DNA of 64,000 nucleotides from NCBI RefSeq assembly GCF_003234115.2, contig NZ_CP126251.1:3720001-3784000 (forward strand), given 5' to 3'. This document shows positions 1 through 8,370 of the stretch, piece by piece. Origin of the DNA: Curtobacterium sp. MCPF17_002. Its GTDB lineage: Bacteria; Actinomycetota; Actinomycetes; Actinomycetales; Microbacteriaceae. Below the pieces are notes generated by a model. The model made no database searches. It was not told where the DNA came from and saw only the letters and a list, made by a program, of their open reading frames with translations. The first letter of the stretch is position 1; the number at the start of each line of letters is the position of its first letter. Position numbers and translations under genes: made by a program.

Positions 1-622
1 CCGTGTCCCCACCGCCGAGGGCGTGGATGACGTCGAGGTCGTGGCTCGCCTTCTGCAGGAGCAGCGAGTTCACCTTGCTGCGGTCGGCGTGCCAGTCCTT
101 GAAGTAGTAGTCGCCGCCGTTGCCGACGAAGTGCCGGCACCAGACCGCCTTGACCTGGCCGATCTCGCCGCGGTCGACGATCTCGCGCATGAGCCGCACG
201 ACGGCGGCGTGGCGGAAGTTGTGGCCGACGTACAGGGGTGTCCCGCTCTCGGCGGCGGTGTTGAGCACGGCGTCGGCGTCCTCGACCGTGATCGCCAGGG
301 GCTTCTCGAGGTAGACCGCCACGCCCGCCCGCAGCAGGTCGATCGCGATCTCCGCGTGGGTCCAGTCCGGGGTCGTGACGATCGCGGCGTCCACCGACCC
401 GACGAGGTCCCCGTGCCGTTCGACCACGAGGGCGTCCGGGTAGTCGGCTCGTGCCCGCTCGCGTCCCTGGTCGGTGACGTCCGCGACGGCGACGACCCGT
501 GCCTCCAGGTCGGGAGCGGCGGCAGCCGCCTCAGCCACGTGACGGGCGATCGCCGCCCGCTGTCCCATACCGACGATGCCGACCCGGAGGGGTCGTGCCG
601 TTCTCGCGTCACCCATGCTCAT
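1..622 (-). CDS. Gfo/Idh/MocA family oxidoreductase (partial, C-terminus beyond window)
   Basis: About 207 N-terminal residues are visible; the gene runs off the left edge, and family members are usually 330-400 residues long. A Rossmann start (LRVGIVGMGQRAA, residues about 12-24) leads to the family EKP motif (YLEKPLAITV, near residue 106) and to the conserved KASHDLDVIH segment near residue 193. The family oxidises or epimerises sugars and related polyols with NAD(P). The start at 622 follows a GGGAG ribosome site by 4 nt; ATG at 616 is equally possible. It lies downstream of the DeoR gene on the same strand, next to an amino-sugar operon, so a sugar-derived substrate is likely but the exact one cannot be told. 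Confidence 0.88.
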   Translation of the reverse strand, partial: MSMGDARTARPLRVGIVGMGQRAAIARHVAEAAAAAPDLEARVVAVADVTDQGRERARADYPDALVVERHGDLVGSVDAAIVTTPDWTHAEIAIDLLRAGVAVYLEKPLAITVEDADAVLNTAAESGTPLYVGHNFRHAAVVRLMREIVDRGEIGQVKAVWCRHFVGNGGDYYFKDWHADRSKVNSLLLQKASHDLDVIHALGGGDT

Positions 623-675
623 CTCGCTCCCTTGCGTGATTGTGACGCCCATGATGCCGAATCGATCATGAATGC

Positions 676-681
676 ACAATA
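676..681 (-). promoter_or_regulatory. Candidate -10 box for the Gfo/Idh/MocA gene
   Basis: TATTGT on the minus strand lies 54 nt upstream of the start codon at 622 in a 173-bp gap that is unusually AT-rich for the window. No good -35 hexamer is evident. If real, the oxidoreductase has its own promoter rather than relying only on read-through from the DeoR gene. Confidence 0.35.
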
Positions 682-795
682 GGCGATCACGGAACGCTCA
701 TGCGAGGAGCAGCGGTCGGGTTTTACACGATCGAAACCTGGCGCGCGTGTGGACGGTCGACGAGACGAGTCCGGTGCCCTCGGGGTGAGGACAGC

Positions 796-1584
796 TCAGT
801 CGGCGACGACGAGCTCCACGCCCCCGCTGGCGAGTTCGGCCGCGAACGCGGGCGGGACCGGCTGGTCCGTGACGAGCGTGTCGATCCGGTCGAGCGGGCA
901 GATCCGGGCGAAGGTCGCACGCTCGATCTTGGTCGAGTCGGCGACGACGATGACCCGCCGGCCGACCGACGCGAAGTGCCGACTGACCTCGGCCTCGCCC
1001 TCGTGCATCGTGGTCGCGCCGTACTGCCCGCTCAGGCCGTCGACGCCGAGGACCACGACGTCGAGTGCGAACTCGTCGAGGGTGTCACGGACGAGCGGAC
1101 CGACGAGCTCGTACGACTGCCGACGCGCGACACCGCCGGTCACGACGATCTTGACGTTGGCGCGCACCGAGAGTTCGTACCCGATGTTCAGGGCGTTCGT
1201 GACGATCGTGACGCCGTACTCGCCGTCCGCGCGCGTGAACCGCTCGCTCTTGCCGAGTTCCCGTGCCACCTCGGTCGTCGTCGTCCCGCCGTTGAGCCCC
1301 ACCGTGTCGCCGGGCTGCACCAGGCGCGCCGCGGCCCGCGCGATGGCGGTCTTCGCCTCGGCCTGCCGGGCGATCTTGTACTGCAGCGGGAGCTCGTACC
1401 CGGTGCCGAGCGCGGCGGCTCCCCCGTGCGTCCGGGTCACGAGTCGTTGGTCCGCGAGCGTCGTGAGGTCTCGGCGAGCGGTCGCCGGCGAGATCCCGAG
1501 CATCTCCCCGATCTCGGAGATCGACACGTTGCCGCGTTCGCTCACGAGTTCGAGCAGGGCGTTGAGCCGCTGTTGCGGAGTCAT
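796..1584 (-). CDS. DeoR/AgaR-family transcriptional repressor
   Basis: Protein of 262 residues. An N-terminal winged helix (about residues 15-55, with ISEIGEMLGISPATARRDL and the THGGA turn) is followed by a DeoR sensor domain with the sugar-phosphate-binding signature GLNGGTTTTEVA and LGVDGL. DeoR proteins of this type usually repress a neighbouring sugar operon and release DNA when a phosphorylated sugar binds. The start ATG 1584 is preferred over upstream codons because TAGGAT lies 7 nt before it, the spacing of a leaderless transcript. It is divergent from the amino-sugar operon starting at 1718 and is its likely regulator. Confidence 0.93.
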   Translation of the reverse strand: MTPQQRLNALLELVSERGNVSISEIGEMLGISPATARRDLTTLADQRLVTRTHGGAAALGTGYELPLQYKIARQAEAKTAIARAAARLVQPGDTVGLNGGTTTTEVARELGKSERFTRADGEYGVTIVTNALNIGYELSVRANVKIVVTGGVARRQSYELVGPLVRDTLDEFALDVVVLGVDGLSGQYGATTMHEGEAEVSRHFASVGRRVIVVADSTKIERATFARICPLDRIDTLVTDQPVPPAFAAELASGGVELVVAD

Positions 1585-1665
1585 GACGGCCATCCTATGG
1601 CGTCGCTGTGCGCGGTCGTTGATCGGAAATGACGTTTTGGTCTTCCGCCGAGCACGATCGCTCGC

Positions 1666-1687
1666 TACGCTTCCTGATCATCGATCA
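1666..1687 (+). promoter_or_regulatory. Promoter and candidate operator of the amino-sugar operon
   Basis: TACGCT at 1666-1671 is a good actinobacterial -10 box. It is followed by the palindrome TGATC-ATC-GATCA at 1675-1687, which would cover the transcription start. A ribosome site GGAAGG at 1707-1712 precedes the ATG at 1718. The position over the start site suits repression by the divergent DeoR protein, but binding is inferred. Confidence 0.45.
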
Positions 1688-1717
1688 CCGAGATCGAACC
1701 CGGATCGGAAGGCACCC

Positions 1718-2596
1718 ATGACCGACACCTTCGTGAGCGCCGAACTGGCCTCGCAACCCGAGACCTGGCGGGCCGCAGCAGCACTCCTGCCGGACTTCGC
1801 GCACGCACTCCCCCAGCCGGGCGAACGCGTCGCCGTCGTCGGCTGCGGGACGAGCTGGTTCATCGCCATGAGCTACGCCGTCGCCCGTGAGCAGGCCGGT
1901 CTCGGCGTCACGGACGCCTTCGCCGGCTCCGAGTACCCGACGAACCGCGAGTACGACCGCGTCGTCACGATCAGCCGTTCGGGCACCACCACCGAGATCG
2001 TCGACCTGCTGCAGGCCCTGCCCGGGCAGCGCACGGTGCTCATCACCGCCGTCCCGGACAGCCCGGCCGCCGCGGTCGCCGACGACGTCGTCGCGCTCCC
2101 GTTCGCCGACGAGCGTTCGGTCGTGCAGACCCGCTTCGCCACGACGACCCTCGCACTGCTGCGTGCGTCGATCGGCGACGACGTCGATGCCCTCGCCACC
2201 CAGGCCGAGGTCGCCCTCGCGCTGCCGATCGACGAGCTCCTCGACGCCGAGCAGGTCAGCTTCGTCGGCCGTGGCCCCGCCGTGGGGCTCACGTTCGAGG
2301 CAGCCCTCAAGACCCGCGAAGCCGCGCAGTTCTGGGCCGAGTCCTACCCGGCGATGGACTACCGGCACGGTCCGATCGCGATCGCCCAGCCCGGACGGCT
2401 CGTCTGGTCGCTCGGCGCTGCCCCGGAGGGACTCGCCGACGAGGTCGCCGTGACCGGTGCCCGGTTCGTCCAGCACGACCTCGACCCGATCGCCGGCCTC
2501 GTCGTCGTCCACCGGTTCGCCGTCGCCCTCGCCGAGGGACGCGGGCTCGACCCGGACAACCCCCGCTCGCTGACGCGGTCGGTCATCCTCACCTGA
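1718..2596 (+). CDS. SIS-domain sugar-phosphate isomerase/deaminase, AgaS-like
   Basis: Protein of 292 residues with two SIS domains. The first carries VAVVGCGTSW (about 38-47) and the phosphosugar loop ISRSGTTTE (about 87-95); the second carries EAALKTREAAQFWAES and DYRHGP (about 195-218). This is the AgaS/GlmS-isomerase type, which binds hexose 6-phosphates; AgaS deaminates galactosamine 6-phosphate to tagatose 6-phosphate. It is shorter than enterobacterial AgaS (about 384 residues). The start has a GGAAGG site 5 nt upstream. It is first in a five-gene operon, and its stop overlaps the next start by one base (TGATG). The neighbouring kinase and aldolase support the galactosamine role; glucosamine 6-phosphate is the alternative. 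Confidence 0.85.
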   Translation: MTDTFVSAELASQPETWRAAAALLPDFAHALPQPGERVAVVGCGTSWFIAMSYAVAREQAGLGVTDAFAGSEYPTNREYDRVVTISRSGTTTEIVDLLQALPGQRTVLITAVPDSPAAAVADDVVALPFADERSVVQTRFATTTLALLRASIGDDVDALATQAEVALALPIDELLDAEQVSFVGRGPAVGLTFEAALKTREAAQFWAESYPAMDYRHGPIAIAQPGRLVWSLGAAPEGLADEVAVTGARFVQHDLDPIAGLVVVHRFAVALAEGRGLDPDNPRSLTRSVILT

Positions 2597-3534
2597 TGTC
2601 CCGCGCAGGCGCGGTGCTCGGGGTCGACGTCGGCGGCACGGGCATCAAGGCCCGCCGCACCGATGCCGACGGCCTCGTCCTCGACGAGACCCGCGTCCCG
2701 ACGCCGCGCGACGACCCCGACGCCACACGGCTCGCGGTCGTCGTCGCGGACCTCGCCGAGGCAGCACTCGCGCGTGGGCCGCTCGACGCGATCGGCCTGG
2801 TGACGCCCGGCGTGGTCGACGAGTCGGCCGGCCGCGTCGTGCTGGCGGTGAACCTCGGATGGCAAGACGTCCCCGTCCGCGACACGGTCCGCGACGAGCT
2901 CGCTCGCCGGGGCCTGCACGTCCCGGTCGCGTTCGGGCACGACGTCCGTGCCGGTGCCCTCGCCGAGACGGCAGGCGCTTCCCGTGCCGAGCCTGCCGGT
3001 GCGGCACCCGCGCTGGGTCGGGGCTCGGTGGCCTTCGTGCCCGTCGGCACCGGACTCGCGAGCGCGCTCGTGGTCGACGGTGCCGTCGTGTCGGGCGACG
3101 GCTGGGCGGGGGAGATCGGCCAGGTCCGGATCCCGTCGGGGCCGCACGCCGGGCTCCGCGTCGAGGAGATCGCCTCGGCCGGGGGAGTCGCACGACGATC
3201 CGGGTCCGTCTCCGCGCACGACGCCATGCTCCGGGTCCGCGCCGGGGACCCGGTCGCGGCCCGGGTCTGGGACGAGTGCGTGACCGTGCTCGCCGACGCC
3301 CTGGTGTGGACCACGGCAGTCGCCGGCTGCCACACGATCATCGTCGGCGGGGGACTGGCGCAGTCCGGCCCACTCCTGTTCGACCCCCTCACCGCGGCCG
3401 TCGCCGATCGCCTGGTGGGACTCCGCGTCCCGGCGATCGTCCCCGCTCGGCACGGCGACGCGGCCGGCGCAATCGGTGCCGGGCTGCTCGCGCGGGCGGC
3501 GCTGGACACCTCGCGGGACGAGGTACCGGCATGA
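2596..3534 (+). CDS. ROK-family sugar kinase
   Basis: Protein of 312 residues. The phosphate-binding loop GVDVGGTGIKARR is at about 9-21, and FGHDVRAGALAE (about 115-126) holds the catalytic Asp. The adenosine-side motif appears as VPVGTGLASALVVDG. The usual ROK zinc cluster CxCGxxGCxE and its His are missing: after GWAGEIGQVRIPSG comes GPHAGLRVEEIAS. ROK kinases phosphorylate hexoses or N-acetylhexosamines at O6. Within this operon it would make the amino-sugar 6-phosphate used by the deacetylase. Start and stop overlap both neighbours, indicating translational coupling. Confidence 0.88.
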   Translation: MSRAGAVLGVDVGGTGIKARRTDADGLVLDETRVPTPRDDPDATRLAVVVADLAEAALARGPLDAIGLVTPGVVDESAGRVVLAVNLGWQDVPVRDTVRDELARRGLHVPVAFGHDVRAGALAETAGASRAEPAGAAPALGRGSVAFVPVGTGLASALVVDGAVVSGDGWAGEIGQVRIPSGPHAGLRVEEIASAGGVARRSGSVSAHDAMLRVRAGDPVAARVWDECVTVLADALVWTTAVAGCHTIIVGGGLAQSGPLLFDPLTAAVADRLVGLRVPAIVPARHGDAAGAIGAGLLARAALDTSRDEVPA

Positions 3535-4664
3535 CCGTCCTCCTCCGCGCGCCGCGGGTCCTCACCGCAGACGACGACCTGCACGACGGCTGGCTGGTCG
3601 TCGACGACGACGGTCGCGTCAGCGCCACCGGGATCGGCGCACCGCCGAGGACCGACAGCGCGACGACCGTCGACGGGACCATCGTTCCCGGCCTGGTCGA
3701 CCTGCACGCGCACGGCGCGCTCGGGCACGACTTCGCCACCTGTTCGGCCGACGATGCGCGGATCGCCGCCGCACACCACCGCTCCCGCGGCACCACGACG
3801 CTCATCGCCTCCGTCGCCACCGGCCCGATCCCGGACACCGCGGCCGCGCTTGCACGGTTGCGGCCCCTCGTCGCCGACGGCACGCTCGGCGGGTTGCATC
3901 TGGAAGGACCGTGGCTCGCGCCCGCACGCCGCGGCGCCCACCGTTCGGACCTGTTGCACGCACCGAGCGCGGCCGAGGTCGACACCTACCTGGACGCTGC
4001 CGACGGAGCCCTCCGGATCGTCACACTCGCACCGGAGCTGCCCGGAGCGCTCGACGCCACCGCCCGCCTGGTGGCCGAGGGCGTCGTGGTGGCGATCGGC
4101 CACACCGACGCCACCGCTGACCAGGCGAGCCGGGCCGTCGACGCCGGCGCCACGCTCGTCACCCACCTGTGCAACGGGATGCCGCCGCTGCACCACCGCG
4201 CGCCCGGACCGGTCGGCGTCGCCCTGACGGACGACCGTCTCCTGCTCGAGTGCATCGTCGACGGTCACCACCTCGACCCGACGGTGGTCGAACTGGTCCA
4301 GCGCGCTGCCCCCGGGCGCCTCGTGCTCGTCTCGGACGCCATGTCGGCCACCGGCTGCGGTGACGGGGACCACACGATCGCCGGCTCCGCCGTGTCGGTC
4401 CGGGACGGTGTCGCGCTGCTCGCGGACGGGTCGTCCCTGGCCGGCAGCACGATCACGGTCGCCGACGCCGCACGTCGGCTGATCAGGGCCTCCACACCGC
4501 TCCCCGAGGTCGTCGCGGCCGCTGCCACTCGGCCGGCACGACTGCTCGGTCGGCCGGCGCCCCTGACGGTCGGGTCCGCAGCCGACTTCCTGGTGATCGA
4601 TCCCCTCGGCCCCGACGGCCACTGGTCGCTGCCGGACCCCGCCGACCGGAAGATCCTGTCGTGA
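3531..4664 (+). CDS. nagA: N-acetylhexosamine-6-phosphate deacetylase (NagA/AgaA type)
   Basis: Protein of 377 residues, full length for the amidohydrolase family. Metal and catalytic positions are present: DLHAHG (about 57-62), HLEGPWL with the conserved Glu (about 121-127), GHTDA, THLCNGM, and VSDAMSATG with the catalytic Asp (about 266). It removes acetate from N-acetylglucosamine 6-phosphate or N-acetylgalactosamine 6-phosphate in the cytoplasm. The ATG overlaps the previous stop by 4 nt. The sequence does not separate GlcNAc from GalNAc specificity; the downstream kinase and aldolase favour GalNAc. Confidence 0.9.
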   Translation: MTVLLRAPRVLTADDDLHDGWLVVDDDGRVSATGIGAPPRTDSATTVDGTIVPGLVDLHAHGALGHDFATCSADDARIAAAHHRSRGTTTLIASVATGPIPDTAAALARLRPLVADGTLGGLHLEGPWLAPARRGAHRSDLLHAPSAAEVDTYLDAADGALRIVTLAPELPGALDATARLVAEGVVVAIGHTDATADQASRAVDAGATLVTHLCNGMPPLHHRAPGPVGVALTDDRLLLECIVDGHHLDPTVVELVQRAAPGRLVLVSDAMSATGCGDGDHTIAGSAVSVRDGVALLADGSSLAGSTITVADAARRLIRASTPLPEVVAAAATRPARLLGRPAPLTVGSAADFLVIDPLGPDGHWSLPDPADRKILS

Positions 4665-5746
4665 TCCTCGTCGTGACCCCGAACCCGGCGGTCGACGTCA
4701 CCTACCGCGTCGCCGAACAGCGCATCGGCGAGACGCAGCGCGTGCTCGACGTGGTGCGACGGCCCGGTGGCAAGGGCCTCAACGTGGGCCGGGTGCTGCA
4801 CGGTGCAGGAGTCGAGTCGCACGCCGTCCTGCCGCTCGGTGGCCCCTCGGGGCGTTGGATCGCCGACGCGCTCGACGACCTCGGCCTCGCTCACACGGAC
4901 GTCCCGGTGACGGGGGAGACGCGCACGACCGTCACCGTCGTCGACGACGTCGAGCACCCGACGATGTTCGGTGAGCCCGGGCCCGCCGTCACGCCGGCGG
5001 AGTGGGACACCGTGGCCGCTACGGTCGACCGGCTCCTCGCCGTACCGGGCTGCTGCGCCCTCGTGGTGTCCGGATCGCTGCCCGCCGGGGCAGATCCCGC
5101 GGTCGTCGCCGCCTGGGTGGCCGCCGCGGCGCGTCACGGCGTCCCCAGCATCGTCGACTGCTCGGGTGAGGCGCTCCTCGTGGCCGCCGACGCCGGTGCC
5201 ACGGTCTGCAAGCCGAACCGGTCGGAGCTGCTCGACGCGACCGGAGCGGACGACGAGCGAGCCGGAGCGCTCCGGCTGCTCGGCCGCGGTGCCGGCGTCG
5301 TGGTGGTCTCACGTGGCGCCGAGGGCATCGCCGCTCACACGATCACGGGTGTGCTCGAGGTCCCGGCGATCGCCGGGGTCACGGGCAACCCGACCGGTGC
5401 GGGGGACGCCGCGACCGCAGGACTCGTCACGGCGATGGTCCGGCCGGCGGTGGGCCGGTCGGCAGGGCTCCAGCCAGCGGGGGTCCGGGCGGCGGGGAGC
5501 CACACGGCGGGCCGTCCGGCGGTGGTCGACGAAGCGGCGCTCCGCTCGGCTGCCGCGTACGGGGCCGCTGCTGTCCTCCGTCCCGTCGCGGGCGAGGTCG
5601 ACGCGGACGCCGTCCAGCGCTTCCTGCAGCTCGACCAGCCACCGCACGTCGGGCCTCGCGTCGGACCGCACGTCGGACCGCACGTCGGACCGCACGTCGG
5701 AGCGCACGACGGACCGCACGATGACCGAACCAGGAGCACCGAATGA
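4661..5746 (+). CDS. PfkB-family hexose-phosphate kinase (tagatose-6-phosphate/1-phosphofructokinase type)
   Basis: Protein of 361 residues starting at GTG within a GTGA overlap. PfkB motifs are GGKGLNVGRVL (about 37-47) and NPTGAGDAATAG (about 243-254), the latter with the catalytic Asp. Family members (LacC, FruK) phosphorylate tagatose 6-phosphate or fructose 1-phosphate and are about 310 residues long. Two additions explain the extra length: an Ala/Gly/Pro-rich insert after the GAGD motif (about 262-290) and a C-terminal His-rich tail of repeated PHVG units coded by tandem 12-bp repeats. With the aldolase next door, tagatose 6-phosphate is the likely substrate. Confidence 0.87.
   Translation: MILVVTPNPAVDVTYRVAEQRIGETQRVLDVVRRPGGKGLNVGRVLHGAGVESHAVLPLGGPSGRWIADALDDLGLAHTDVPVTGETRTTVTVVDDVEHPTMFGEPGPAVTPAEWDTVAATVDRLLAVPGCCALVVSGSLPAGADPAVVAAWVAAAARHGVPSIVDCSGEALLVAADAGATVCKPNRSELLDATGADDERAGALRLLGRGAGVVVVSRGAEGIAAHTITGVLEVPAIAGVTGNPTGAGDAATAGLVTAMVRPAVGRSAGLQPAGVRAAGSHTAGRPAVVDEAALRSAAAYGAAAVLRPVAGEVDADAVQRFLQLDQPPHVGPRVGPHVGPHVGPHVGAHDGPHDDRTRSTE
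5642..5723 (+). repeat. Tandem 12-bp repeats inside the PfkB kinase gene
   Basis: About seven units of the form CCGCACGTCGGA lie end to end just before the stop codon. They encode PHVG, PRVG and AHDG units, giving a His-rich tail absent from ordinary PfkB kinases. Units in the middle are identical and the ends have drifted, as expected for slippage expansion. Confidence 0.9.
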
Positions 5747-6579
5747 TCACCGACCTCGCCCTCACCGGACTGCTCGACGCGGCACGCACCGCCCACCGAG
5801 GCGTCGGCGCGTTCAACGTCGTGCTCCTCGAGCACGCCGAGGCGATCGTCGCCGGGGCGGAGTCGGGCGGTCTGCCGGTCATCCTGCAGATCAGCGAGAA
5901 CTGCGTCCGCTACCACGGCGGCCTCGCGCCGATCACGACCGCGACCCAGGCGATCGCCCGCGCAGCCCGGGTCGAGGTCCTCGTGCACCTCGACCACATC
6001 GAGGACCGTGACCTCGTGCTCGCGGGCGTCGACCTCGGCGTGGACTCGATCATGTACGACGGGTCGCACCTCGACTTCGCGGCGAACGTCAACGCGACCC
6101 GCGAGCTCGCTGCGACGTGTCACGCCGCCGGGGTCGCGATCGAGGCGGAACTCGGCGAGGTCGGCGGCAAGGACGGCGTGCACGCCCCGGGCGTCCGCAC
6201 CGACCCGGGCGACGCGGCGGCCTTCGTCGCCGACACCGGGGTGGACGCACTCGCGGTGGCCGTCGGCACGTCGCACGCGATGCAGACGCGCGAGGCCTCT
6301 GTGGACCGGGCACTCGTGGAGCAGCTCCGCGCCGCGGTGCCGGTGCCGCTCGTGCTGCACGGGTCCTCCGGGCTGTCCGACGAGGAGCTCAGCGGCGCCG
6401 TCCGTGCCGGCATGACGAAGATCAACATCTCGACGCACCTGAACGGGCTGTTCACCCGGGCGCTCCGAGAGGTCCTCGAGGAACGCCCGGACGTCGTCGA
6501 CCCGCGGAAGTACGTGACCGCCGGCCGCGACGCCATCGCCACCGAGACCGCGAGACTCCTCACGCTGCTGCACGGCTGA
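5743..6579 (+). CDS. Class II ketose-bisphosphate aldolase (tagatose/fructose bisphosphate)
   Basis: Protein of 278 residues, typical of GatY/KbaY and FbaA-like aldolases. HLDHIED (about 82-88) holds the catalytic Asp and a zinc His, ELGEVGGKDG follows at about 137-146, GTSHAM carries the second zinc ligand, and LHGSSG the third. KINISTHLN is the phosphate-binding region. It cleaves tagatose or fructose 1,6-bisphosphate to dihydroxyacetone phosphate and glyceraldehyde 3-phosphate. The ATGA overlap with the kinase gene shows coupling. It is the last gene of the operon and completes the route to glycolysis. Confidence 0.9.
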   Translation: MITDLALTGLLDAARTAHRGVGAFNVVLLEHAEAIVAGAESGGLPVILQISENCVRYHGGLAPITTATQAIARAARVEVLVHLDHIEDRDLVLAGVDLGVDSIMYDGSHLDFAANVNATRELAATCHAAGVAIEAELGEVGGKDGVHAPGVRTDPGDAAAFVADTGVDALAVAVGTSHAMQTREASVDRALVEQLRAAVPVPLVLHGSSGLSDEELSGAVRAGMTKINISTHLNGLFTRALREVLEERPDVVDPRKYVTAGRDAIATETARLLTLLHG

Positions 6580-6621
6580 CCGCCGGGGACTCGCCGTGGC
6601 CCTGGGCGGTCGAGCGCACCC

Positions 6622-7995
6622 TCAGCAGAGCGGGACGTTCACCGCCAGACCGCCCATCGCGGTCTCCTTGTACTTCGTCGACATGTCGGCGCCGGTCTGT
6701 CGCATCGTCTCGACGACCTGGTCGAGCGACACGTGGTGCTCGCCGTCGCCGCGCAACGCCATCCGTGCCGCGTTGATCGCCTTGTTCGCGGCGATCGCGT
6801 TCCGCTCGATGCAGGGGATCTGCACGAGCCCGCCGATCGGGTCGCAGGTCAGCCCGAGGTTGTGCTCCATGGCGATCTCAGCCGCGTTCTCGACCTGCTC
6901 GGGGGTGCCACCGAGGATCTCGGCGAGTCCGGCCGCAGCCATCGACGCGGCGGACCCGACCTCGCCCTGGCAGCCGACCTCGGCGCCGGAGATCGAGGCG
7001 CGCTCCTTGTAGATCGAGCCGATCGCGCCCGCGGTGAGCAGGAAGCGCACCACGGCGTCGTCGCGGCCGGACGGCGTCACGGTGGGCACGTAGGTGAGCG
7101 CGTAGTACAGGACGGCGGGGATGATCCCCGCGGCGCCGTTCGTCGGCGCGGTGACGACCCGTCCGCCGGTCGCGTTCTCCTCGTTGACGGCCATCGCCAT
7201 GAGGTTCACCCACTCCATCGCGAAGAGCGGGTCGTGGTCGGGGTCGTCGCGCGTGAGCTGCTCGTACCAGTTCGCGGCACGGCGGCGCACGGCGAGGCTG
7301 CCGGGGAGGGTGCCCGAACGCTCGACGCTCCGGTCGACGGAGGACTCCATCACGTCGTGGATGCGGAGCAGTCCGGCACGCACCTCGTCGAGGCTGCGGG
7401 TGGCGGTCTCGTTCGCCAGGGCGATGCCGCTGACCGGCAGCGCGGCCGCGGAACAGGCCGCGAGGAGCTCGGCGCCGCTCGAGAACGGGTACGGCACGGT
7501 GTCGTCGACGGGGATCGCGGCCTCGGCGACGTCGCCGACGCCGTCGCTCGTGATGAACCCACCGCCGATCGAGTAGTAGGTCTCCTCGGCGAGTGGCGAT
7601 CCGGCTGCGTCGTCGGCCCGCAGGCGCATCGCGTTCGGGTGCCTGGGGAGCATCGTGAGGGGGTGCAGGACGATGTCGGCGAGCCGGAACAGGACCGTGG
7701 CCCCGCCGGCGAGCCGCAGGACGCCGGTCTGTTCGAGTACGGCGAGCGCGTCGGCCAACGCGTCCGGCTCGACGGTCTCCGGGTCGGACCCCATCAGACC
7801 GGCGACGACGGCTCCGAGGGTGCCGTGTCCCTGCCCGGTCGATGCCAGCGAGCCGTAGAGGTGCACGGCGATCGTGGCGACGGGGGCCTCGACCAGTCGG
7901 GCGGCGAAGTCGGCTCCGGCTCGCATCGGCCCGACGGTGTGGGAACTCGACGGACCGATCCCGATGCTGAACAGATCGAACACGGAGACCGGCAC
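6622..7995 (-). CDS. sdaA: L-serine ammonia-lyase, single-chain iron-sulfur type
   Basis: Protein of 457 residues with the N-terminal beta domain ([15 protein letters not shown] near residue 13) fused to the alpha catalytic domain. Cluster cysteines are seen in [17 protein letters not shown] and IPCIERNA, and the chain ends in Cys (NVPLC), matching the tail Cys that caps the 4Fe-4S cluster in type 2 enzymes. It converts L-serine to pyruvate and ammonia. GTG 7995 is chosen over the GTG one codon earlier because TAGTGT lies exactly 6 nt before it. It is convergent with the aldolase gene, with a 42-bp gap. Confidence 0.95.
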   Translation of the reverse strand: MPVSVFDLFSIGIGPSSSHTVGPMRAGADFAARLVEAPVATIAVHLYGSLASTGQGHGTLGAVVAGLMGSDPETVEPDALADALAVLEQTGVLRLAGGATVLFRLADIVLHPLTMLPRHPNAMRLRADDAAGSPLAEETYYSIGGGFITSDGVGDVAEAAIPVDDTVPYPFSSGAELLAACSAAALPVSGIALANETATRSLDEVRAGLLRIHDVMESSVDRSVERSGTLPGSLAVRRRAANWYEQLTRDDPDHDPLFAMEWVNLMAMAVNEENATGGRVVTAPTNGAAGIIPAVLYYALTYVPTVTPSGRDDAVVRFLLTAGAIGSIYKERASISGAEVGCQGEVGSAASMAAAGLAEILGGTPEQVENAAEIAMEHNLGLTCDPIGGLVQIPCIERNAIAANKAINAARMALRGDGEHHVSLDQVVETMRQTGADMSTKYKETAMGGLAVNVPLC

Positions 7996-8043
7996 CACGC
8001 CACACTATCCCGTCCGGACGGGACAGTCGGTGGCGCCGAGCGA

Positions 8044-8235
8044 TCAGCGGCGGGATCCCTGGTTCGGCATGAGGATCCAGAGGACGACGTAGGCGATCCA
8101 GAGCGGCCCGGGGAAGAAGCTCAGGATGACCCACGCGACGCGGACGAAGGTGCGCGACCAGCCGAAGCGGTCGGCGATGCCGGCGCAGACCCCGGCGAGG
8201 AGGCGGCCGTTGCGGGGGCGGGTGAGTGCGTTCAT
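8044..8235 (-). CDS. PspC-domain membrane protein
   Basis: Protein of 63 residues that is essentially one PspC domain: LTRPRNGRLLAGVCAGIADRFGW, then a hydrophobic segment (about 32-55) ending LWILMPNQ. Stand-alone PspC proteins are common in actinobacteria and associate with the membrane; their role in envelope stress is known mainly from enterobacteria. The start ATG 8235 has TACCGT 7 nt upstream; a longer reading to 8319 would add unconserved sequence. It lies 48 bp upstream of the serine dehydratase gene on the same strand. Confidence 0.88.
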   Translation of the reverse strand: MNALTRPRNGRLLAGVCAGIADRFGWSRTFVRVAWVILSFFPGPLWIAYVVLWILMPNQGSRR

Positions 8236-8370
8236 GAGGACGACGGTACGGGCCGGACGTTCGGGACCGAATACGGGGGACACCCGGAACCGGGGTGGGG
8301 ACAACCCCACCCCCTCCACAGAACCGGCGAGTGGACCGCTCCATCGGCATGCGGATGCGAGACTGGTGCC

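Noticed and set aside
2589-4622. Minus-strand frame of 677 codons opposite the amino-sugar operon
   Set aside because: It covers ROK and NagA genes that carry complete active-site motifs on the plus strand.
5642-5723. Possible CRISPR array from regular 12-bp repeats
   Set aside because: The units are contiguous, with no spacers, and are translated in frame as part of the kinase gene.
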